Assembly (NCBI GenBank): GCA_016649455.1
Contig: JAENXO010000007.1
Location: 1 to 20,523 of the forward strand
Direction: 5' to 3'
DNA: 20,523 nucleotides
Source of the DNA: Gemmatimonadota bacterium
GTDB taxonomy: Bacteria; Gemmatimonadota; Gemmatimonadetes; Palauibacterales; Palauibacteraceae
The notes beneath the pieces were generated by a model that saw nothing but the letters and a program-made list of their open reading frames with translations, was not told where the DNA came from and made no database searches. Position numbers and translations under genes: made by a program. Shown here piece after piece: positions 15,649-20,523 of this stretch; positions within the stretch are counted from its first letter, which is position 1, and each line of letters begins with the position of its first letter.

Positions 15649-16836
15649 ATGCAGGGGTACATCTACCCGAACGAATTCGAGCTCAGGTGGAGTCTCCTCA
15701 TCGTTCTGTACCCGTATCTCACGGGCCTGGTGGCGGGAGCCTTCATCCTGGCCTCGCTGGCACGCGTGTTCAACGTGAAAGAGGTGGAGCCGACGTATCG
15801 GCTGGCTCTTCTCACGGCACTGGCGTTTCTGATCGTTGCCCCTCTGCCGTTATTGGCCCACCTGGGCCACCCGGAACGCTCGTACGAGATCTTCCTCACT
15901 CCGAACCGCAAGTCAGCCATGGCGATGTTCGGCTTCGTGTACGCCTGGTATCTGATGGTCGTGCTGCTGCTGGAGATCTGGTTCGACTACAGGAGGGACT
16001 TCGTGCTGAGGGCGCGGGAGGCCACCGGGCCCCTGAAGTGGATTTACTACGCGCTCACGCTCGGCTCGACGGATCTTTCGGACCGGGCCCTGGGATTTGA
16101 CGACAAGGCCGGCCGGTGGATCACCATCATCGGCATCCCATCGGCTTTCCTGCTGCACGGATACGTGGGCTTCATTTTCGGATCCGTGAAGGCGAATCCG
16201 TGGTGGAGCAGCGTGCTGATGCCGGTCGTGTTCCTGTTCTCGGCCATCGTGTCGGGAATCGCACTCGTGTTGATCATCTACATCGTGGCCACCCTGTTCC
16301 GGGGCAAGCAGGTGGACATGGCGTGCGCGGACAAGCTCGCGACCTTCCTGTTCTACGCCATGGTCGTGGACTTTTCACTCGAGATGCTCGACTTCATCCA
16401 CCGTCTGTACGAATCCGAGGAATCGATCGAGATCCTGTCGCAGTTGATCGAGGGACGCCTGTTCGTCAGCCTCATCGTACTGCAGATGGTGTTGGGGACG
16501 CTCGTGCCCCTCATCTCGCTGGGCGTGGTGTCTCCGGCCCTCAGCTGGCGGGGCACCCGCAAGGTCCCGGCCGAGGTCAGGCGGCTCATCTACCTTGGCT
16601 GCGCCCTCCTGGTGCAAGTCGGCATCTTCAGCATCCGCTGGAACGTCGTGATCGGAGGACAGCTGTTCTCGAAGAGCCTGCGGGGCCTGACCGTCTACAA
16701 GGCTGAACTGCTCGGGGTGGAAGGGCTTCTCATGGCCGGGGCCTTCGTGATCCTCCCGTTCATCATCCTGTGGCTGCTGGTGAAGATCATGCCGCCGTGG
16801 GCCGAAAACGAGATCCCGACGTCACCCGAGGCGTGA
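15649..16836 (+). CDS. NrfD/PsrC-family quinone-interacting membrane subunit
   Basis: The 395-residue product has about nine hydrophobic helices (roughly 14-40, 51-73, 88-111, 160-180, 185-215, 228-250, 275-300, 315-340 and 350-385). It opens 'YIYPNEFELRWSLLIVLYPYLTG' in the manner of NrfD/DmsC/PsrC proteins; 'APLPLLAHLGHPERSYEIF' (helix 2 end) is a strong family marker. NrfD proteins bind menaquinone/quinol at the membrane face and dock a four-cluster ferredoxin. It starts 3 bp after the ferredoxin stop, with GGAGAGG inside that gene. No haem is predicted in this subunit. Which direction electrons flow is not decided by the sequence. Confidence 0.92.
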   Translation: MQGYIYPNEFELRWSLLIVLYPYLTGLVAGAFILASLARVFNVKEVEPTYRLALLTALAFLIVAPLPLLAHLGHPERSYEIFLTPNRKSAMAMFGFVYAWYLMVVLLLEIWFDYRRDFVLRAREATGPLKWIYYALTLGSTDLSDRALGFDDKAGRWITIIGIPSAFLLHGYVGFIFGSVKANPWWSSVLMPVVFLFSAIVSGIALVLIIYIVATLFRGKQVDMACADKLATFLFYAMVVDFSLEMLDFIHRLYESEESIEILSQLIEGRLFVSLIVLQMVLGTLVPLISLGVVSPALSWRGTRKVPAEVRRLIYLGCALLVQVGIFSIRWNVVIGGQLFSKSLRGLTVYKAELLGVEGLLMAGAFVILPFIILWLLVKIMPPWAENEIPTSPEA

Positions 16837-16844
16837 GGACGCTC

Positions 16845-16866
16845 GGAGGCGGACTGACCGGCCTCC
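16845..16866 (+). promoter_or_regulatory. Hairpin between nrfD-like and kinase genes
   Basis: GGAGGC (16845-16850) and GCCTCC (16861-16866) form a 6-bp stem with a 10-nt loop, 8 bp after the NrfD stop. A second inverted repeat, ACTCA-AG-TGAGT (16868-16879), directly precedes the kinase start and includes its only ribosome-binding-like bases. The structures could attenuate transcription or translation into the kinase gene. No U-tract follows, so a true terminator is unlikely. Confidence 0.25.
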
Positions 16867-16886
16867 CACTCAAGTGAGTAGGCGTC

Positions 16887-17849
16887 ATGGCTGCCAAGAA
16901 GAAATACAGCGGTCCCCTGGAGAAGGGTCGGGAGATCTGCTGCTACACGATCGAAGAGCCGCTCGGGTCTGGAGGCATGGGCGAGGTGTGGGTGGCACGG
17001 CACCGCATGTTGAACCGACCGGCAGCCGTCAAGATGATCCGACCCGAGGCCCTGGGCCCCGACCAATCGAGCCGGCAGCGGGCGGTAAGGCGATTCGTCC
17101 GCGAAGCGCGGGCCACCTCGGCGCTTCGTTCCCACCACACCATCCATCTGTACGACTTCGGGGTCACCGAGGAAGGCGCCTTCTACTACATCATGGAACT
17201 GCTGGAAGGACTGAGTCTCGGCGAGCTCGTTCAGCGGTTCGGACCTCTGCCGGCCGGCAGGGCAGTCTATCTACTGCGCCAGGTCTGTCACTCCCTCGGC
17301 GAGGCTCACGATGCCGGCATGGTTCATCGGGACATCAAGCCCGGTAACATCTTCACGTGCCACCACGGGCCGGAATACGACTTCGTCAAGGTGCTCGATT
17401 TCGGTCTCGTCAAGACCCGCGATGAGGTCGCCACAGGTGAAGCCGAGTTCACCGCCGACGACATCGTGGCCGGGACGCCGGCCTTCATGGCGCCGGAGAT
17501 CGCGACGGGTGCACCGGTGGATGGACGAGCCGACACATACGCGCTGGGCTGCGTAGCCTACTGGCTCCTGACGGGCCAGCCGGTATTCGAAGAGCATACC
17601 CCGCTCGGGGTCATTCTGCACCACGTTCAAACGGAGCCGGAACCGCCTTCCCGGAGGACCGAGACCGAGGTCCCCGCGGCCGTGGAGCAGGTGATCCTGT
17701 CGTGCCTGGCCAAGGACCCCGACGCGAGACCGCAGAGCGCAAGTGAACTGGACGCCCTCCTGGCAGCATGCCCGGCTTCAGCCACTTGGGATGGACAGGG
17801 GGCAAAGGAGTGGTGGACCCTCCACATGCCCATCGCGGCGTCCGACTGA
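16887..17849 (+). CDS. Stand-alone Ser/Thr protein kinase (Hanks type)
   Basis: The 320-residue product is essentially one kinase domain with every key element. These are the glycine loop 'GSGGMGEVW' (27-35), the ATP-anchoring Lys49 ('AAVKMI'), Glu73 of helix C, the catalytic loop 'HRDIKPGNI' (147-155), 'DFG' (171-173), 'GTPAFMAPE' (196-204) and 'DTYALG' (216-221). It should be active. It has no transmembrane helix, sensor or PASTA domain and ends about 25 residues after the C-lobe, so it is cytosolic. The gene starts 50 bp after the NrfD stop and may be co-transcribed, suggesting a regulatory link to the redox operon. The substrate is unknown. Codon choice and GC match the operon, unlike the convergent genes 36 bp away. 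Confidence 0.92.
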   Translation: MAAKKKYSGPLEKGREICCYTIEEPLGSGGMGEVWVARHRMLNRPAAVKMIRPEALGPDQSSRQRAVRRFVREARATSALRSHHTIHLYDFGVTEEGAFYYIMELLEGLSLGELVQRFGPLPAGRAVYLLRQVCHSLGEAHDAGMVHRDIKPGNIFTCHHGPEYDFVKVLDFGLVKTRDEVATGEAEFTADDIVAGTPAFMAPEIATGAPVDGRADTYALGCVAYWLLTGQPVFEEHTPLGVILHHVQTEPEPPSRRTETEVPAAVEQVILSCLAKDPDARPQSASELDALLAACPASATWDGQGAKEWWTLHMPIAASD

Positions 17850-17885
17850 CGTCAGGTCTACCAGCCTGCCAGGGCCGCGGAGGGC

Positions 17886-18986
17886 TCAGCGTAAGGTCTG
17901 GGGAACAGCTGCTCGCTCCGAGATCAGGTGACTGGCCGCGAGCGTCCTGTCCGGAACGTGAACCTCCACTTCCAGTATTGGCCTGCTGACATGGTAGGCC
18001 TTTTCGAGATTCCCTTCGTGTTCATCGTGCACTTCATAGAACCTCAGGACTAGCTGAACCGTCGCAATCCTGCCCTCGAGCTCAGGCGGCAATGCAAAAC
18101 TCAAATGACGCTGCTCGCCGCTCTTGAGTTGAGTATCCGCGATGACCTTTGCCGGCCAGAATCCCAGCACGGGGATGAGGCTGTGATACTTGGCGAAGGT
18201 CTCCATGTCCCTGTGCACTTCATTACCCTCAGCGTCCCTGAACGACAATTCCAAGGCGAGTATGCGTGTGGGCCCACCAGCCGGTACGGAGTGGCCACTG
18301 ATGTGATTCTCGATCGTGAGATCGAGGGTCGGAAAGTCGAAGCGAATGTCATCCACGCTGAGGTCACCTTCATACAGGCTTTCGTTCATCACGAAAGAGT
18401 CGAAGCCATGATAGGCGTGCCCACTGTCGGTGGCTCCCATATGACAGCCCTGGCAGGTGAGACCCTGTACCGCGGCTTCACTCTGTAGCCAGTCGCCATA
18501 AGGAGTTACGAAGCCTGGAATCTCGTGGCAGGTGGCGCAGAACTCCGCGTCCTGCATTCTCACTCTGCCGGGTTTGTACTTCTTCTCGTGTGTTTCCATG
18601 ATCGGGACACCAGGCGGCGCGACACCATGACAGGTCTCGCAATTGACCCCTTCGTTGGGTGCCTCGGGTCCGTGGCAGGCATAGCACATGTTTCTGCCGC
18701 CCAGTATGAAGTTGAGAATCGTGTGTTCTTCCAGCCTGTCCATGACATCCAGGACGGATTCAGCCGAGGTCGATACGGCATGGCGTGAGAAAGCTCGCCA
18801 CTCCGCATAGACCTCTTCATGACACGTGGCACAGAGATCAGCGCCCCGGTGTTCGCCGAGCTCATAGCGTGGTTCGTTCATGAAGGCGACTGCCTCGGAT
18901 CTGCTCTCTTTGAAGACAAACGCAGCCGCCATCAAGACGAGCGCCAATAAGGAAATAGCTAGTAGTAGCAGTACTTTTCTGGCCAT
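17886..18986 (-). CDS. Membrane-anchored pentahaem cytochrome c with C-terminal beta domain
   Basis: ATG 18986 is preferred to an ATG 27 bp upstream because GGGAGGG lies between them at proper distance. The 366-residue product has an N-terminal anchor (5-25) and five CXXCH sites at 52, 101, 116, 150 and 178. A C-terminal beta-sandwich-like domain without haem follows (about 215-345), containing 'NHISGHSVPAGGPTRI' (227-242), a motif typical of multihaem cytochromes with an Ig-like tail. Non-motif His residues such as 69, 88, 133 and 190 could be distal ligands. It probably transfers electrons in the periplasm; no enzyme signature is evident. It is the last gene of a minus-strand operon with lower GC than the rest of the window, converging on the kinase gene with only 36 bp and no obvious terminator between. 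Confidence 0.87.
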   Translation of the reverse strand: MARKVLLLLAISLLALVLMAAAFVFKESRSEAVAFMNEPRYELGEHRGADLCATCHEEVYAEWRAFSRHAVSTSAESVLDVMDRLEEHTILNFILGGRNMCYACHGPEAPNEGVNCETCHGVAPPGVPIMETHEKKYKPGRVRMQDAEFCATCHEIPGFVTPYGDWLQSEAAVQGLTCQGCHMGATDSGHAYHGFDSFVMNESLYEGDLSVDDIRFDFPTLDLTIENHISGHSVPAGGPTRILALELSFRDAEGNEVHRDMETFAKYHSLIPVLGFWPAKVIADTQLKSGEQRHLSFALPPELEGRIATVQLVLRFYEVHDEHEGNLEKAYHVSRPILEVEVHVPDRTLAASHLISERAAVPQTLR

Positions 18987-19046
18987 GGTCCATACCCTCC
19001 CTACGACTGGCAATGACGAGCTGAATTGGCTCGAATCTGGCCCGTG

Positions 19047-19199
19047 CTAATGCATTGCGTGATCGCAACCAAACAGGAAGTGACAGATCGGGATGACGTC
19101 GTGGAAGAGGCAGGCGGTCAGAAAGAGCAGGATAATACCAGCCAACGCGGCGATGATCAGCCGGTGATGTCGTTCGAGCGTCGTGGACATGGCTGTCAT
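19047..19199 (-). CDS. 50-residue membrane protein with Cys/His-rich C-terminus
   Basis: ATG 19199 is chosen because GAGGTGG precedes it at 5-6 nt. The 50 residues have one hydrophobic helix (about 14-34, 'LIIAALAGIILLFLTACLF') and a short tail 'HDVIPICHFLFGCDHAMH'. Cys30, 39 and 45 and His33, 40, 47 and 50 are dense but do not form CXXCH. It lies 60 bp upstream of the pentahaem gene and 68 bp downstream of a lipoprotein gene in the same direction. The context suggests a small accessory subunit, or a metal- or haem-handling helper for the cytochrome; no family was recognised. Confidence 0.6.
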   Translation of the reverse strand: MTAMSTTLERHHRLIIAALAGIILLFLTACLFHDVIPICHFLFGCDHAMH

Positions 19200-19267
19200 G
19201 ATTACCACCTCATCCTTTGGATGAGTTCTTGTCATGCCCGGCGGTCCAGTTCGACGTCACAACCATG

Positions 19268-19801
19268 TCAGCGTCCCATCGCTATTGCGATCGACGTCGG
19301 TTGCTCGTCACGCGGTTCGTAATTCGCGAGCAGCAGACTGAGGCTTCTGCTGTCCTTCGGGGGCGCGAATATGAGCACCATCCTCCTCCGATCCGAAGTC
19401 GCGGCCAGAGTCTGCATGTCTTCGATCGTGGTCGAGGAGCCGTACTTCAGCATCTTCAGATGGCTATCGGTCATCGGTGCCATGATCGGCTCGTATTCGT
19501 CGCCTCCCTCGACACTCAATCGGATGCCGCGAAGAAGACGCTTGAATTGGCGCTCCCATTCTTCACTGTCCGAGCCTTCGAACTTGAGATTCACATGTAC
19601 CGCCAGCCACATCGCATCCGGCTTCACCGCCCGCACCAAGTCGGGTATCATCCGCTCGGGAAGCTCCTCGGTGGAGCGCACTGTGATGTTCCAGGTAGCA
19701 ACGGGGATCGCTTGGCCAAGGGAGTACTGCGTCGGCTCCTCGACTGAGCAGGCTATCAGTGCAGCGAGAACAAGCGATTGCACGAGACGTCTTCGCAACA
19801 T
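19268..19801 (-). CDS. Lipoprotein of unknown function, DUF4352-like
   Basis: The ATG at 19801 is the only start after an in-frame stop; AGGAGG (19819-19814) stands 12 nt away, slightly far. The 177-residue product has a clear lipoprotein signal (lipobox LIAC, Cys18). A beta-rich domain begins 'YSLGQAIPVATWNITVRS', the entry pattern of DUF4352/telomeric-repeat-factor-like extracellular domains, and closes with 'MVLIFAPPKDSRSLSLLL'. It is the first gene of the operon that ends with the pentahaem cytochrome. Its function is unknown; a periplasmic partner of the cytochrome is inferred from context only. Confidence 0.75.
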   Translation of the reverse strand: MLRRRLVQSLVLAALIACSVEEPTQYSLGQAIPVATWNITVRSTEELPERMIPDLVRAVKPDAMWLAVHVNLKFEGSDSEEWERQFKRLLRGIRLSVEGGDEYEPIMAPMTDSHLKMLKYGSSTTIEDMQTLAATSDRRRMVLIFAPPKDSRSLSLLLANYEPRDEQPTSIAIAMGR

Positions 19802-19892
19802 CGCGATGACTCACCTCCTGGACGAGAAAATACATCAACCGGGAGGGGGCCGGCAGGAAACGACATTGTCTTGGGACTACAGCCTCAATCCC

Positions 19893-19920
19893 AAAATACC
19901 GGGTTTCCGTCTTCCGTCAA
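19893..19920 (-). promoter_or_regulatory. Candidate sigma-70 promoter of the minus-strand cytochrome operon
   Basis: On the minus strand TTGACG (19920-19915) and TATTTT (19898-19893) are spaced 16 bp, matching consensus at 5/6 and 4/6. The predicted transcript starts near 19886, giving a leader of about 85 nt. An inverted repeat with arms at 19894-19887 and 19878-19871 (UUGGGAUU/AGUCCCAA in RNA, one G-U pair) covers the -10 edge and the start point, so it may be an operator or a leader hairpin. Confidence 0.4.
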
Positions 19921-19944
19921 ATATTACGAAATCCCAGCACCCCC

Positions 19945-20514
19945 CTACCACACCACCTCCGCCCACCCCCCATCGGGCGCCGCGAAATACAGGGTCTTCT
20001 GCTTATCCGTCGGGACGTGCAGCACCCGCACGATGTTCCGCTGATCTTCGAACTGCTCGTACAGGATCTCGTTGCGGATCTCGATACCGCGGATCGGCTC
20101 GGTGCTGTCGAACCGGATCTGGTACCACCACATCTTCAGGTCCCCGACTCCGGACTCGACGTCTTCGCCGCTCGATTCGATGACACCGGCTACCTCGGTC
20201 CCGTTCAGCCGCAGGCCGAACGCCTCATTGAAGTAGTCCGCGAACAGGGAATCGTGGCTGGCCGACGGCTCGAGGCTCAGGGAGTCGACGCCGGCACGGA
20301 CTCCCAGTGCGAGCTCCAGGTCATCCCTGAACAACCGGATTCGCAGCCACACGGTGGTCGTATCGACCGCGAGTTGTGTCGTGGACAGATGGAGGGGGTG
20401 CACGGTATCGCCCGGGGACGACGCTTCCGGCGCCGCCCCCGTCAGGAGAATCGCGACGAGCGGCAGGACCGCTCCTCGAACGGCCAGAGGGATCACGATG
20501 CCGGCGCCGTCCAC
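19945..20514 (-). CDS. DUF6702-family secreted protein
   Basis: The C-terminal stop is at 19945. The start is set at GTG 20514, but the frame stays open to the window edge and another GTG at 20496 is possible, so the 5' end is uncertain. About 189 residues: an N-terminal hydrophobic signal (about 8-27), then 'HPLHLSTTQLAVD' (39-51) and 'LRIRLFRDDLELALG' (57-71), the two characteristic DUF6702 stretches. It ends 'YFAAPDGGWAEVVW'. Family members are small exported proteins of unknown function, often near peptidase or transporter genes. GC content is back to the level of the main part of the window. Confidence 0.75.
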   Translation of the reverse strand: MDGAGIVIPLAVRGAVLPLVAILLTGAAPEASSPGDTVHPLHLSTTQLAVDTTTVWLRIRLFRDDLELALGVRAGVDSLSLEPSASHDSLFADYFNEAFGLRLNGTEVAGVIESSGEDVESGVGDLKMWWYQIRFDSTEPIRGIEIRNEILYEQFEDQRNIVRVLHVPTDKQKTLYFAAPDGGWAEVVW

Positions 20515-20523
20515 AGATTGTTC

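Overview
The window is bacterial DNA of high GC content (most genes run at roughly 65-70 percent by hand counts of sample lines), with short intergenic gaps and many lipoproteins. The mix of DUF6702, DUF4136, PD40 (TolB-like) and DUF5715 proteins with large multihaem cytochromes suggests a didermal, aerobic or facultative bacterium, probably Gemmatimonadota or a relative. That assignment is inference; no marker gene is present. No rRNA, tRNA, CRISPR array or transposase was seen.

Left part (1-9.6 kb): a partial secreted lipoprotein (1-573, minus) diverges from a CopC-CopD copper protein (749-2131). A nine-haem outer lipoprotein follows (2376-3812) and ends at a perfect bidirectional terminator (3887-3922). 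Facing it is a translationally coupled pair: a small membrane protein and an SLC12-like cation-chloride cotransporter (6512-3949, minus). Then come a VOC/epimerase-like protein (6756-7229), an M15-like DUF5715-LysM protein (7347-8087) and a monohaem lipoprotein with two near-identical Ig-like repeats and polyproline linkers (9617-8142, minus).

Middle (9.6-14 kb): a 539-base gene-poor stretch, a fatty-acid desaturase, a small membrane-anchored protein of unknown role, a broken DUF4136 lipoprotein gene (weak start and in-frame amber), and a PD40 lipoprotein.

Right part (14.1-20.5 kb): the most interesting block is a three-gene operon encoding a membrane-anchored octahaem cytochrome, a four-cluster ferredoxin with a Tat-like N-terminus, and an NrfD-type quinol-interacting membrane protein. 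The cytochrome is an exact tandem duplication of a tetrahaem module (95-residue period). No molybdenum or other catalytic subunit lies beside it. A stand-alone Ser/Thr kinase follows on the same strand. Converging on it is a minus-strand operon of distinctly lower GC: lipoprotein, 50-residue Cys/His-tailed membrane protein, five-haem cytochrome. A DUF6702 protein ends the window.

Taken together, the window encodes at least 23 CXXCH haem sites in four proteins (9+8+5+1), plus four predicted [4Fe-4S] clusters. This fits a periplasmic/outer-membrane electron-transfer network in which the NrfD-ferredoxin-octahaem unit exchanges electrons between the quinone pool and periplasmic acceptors or donors. 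Direction and terminal substrate cannot be read from the sequence.
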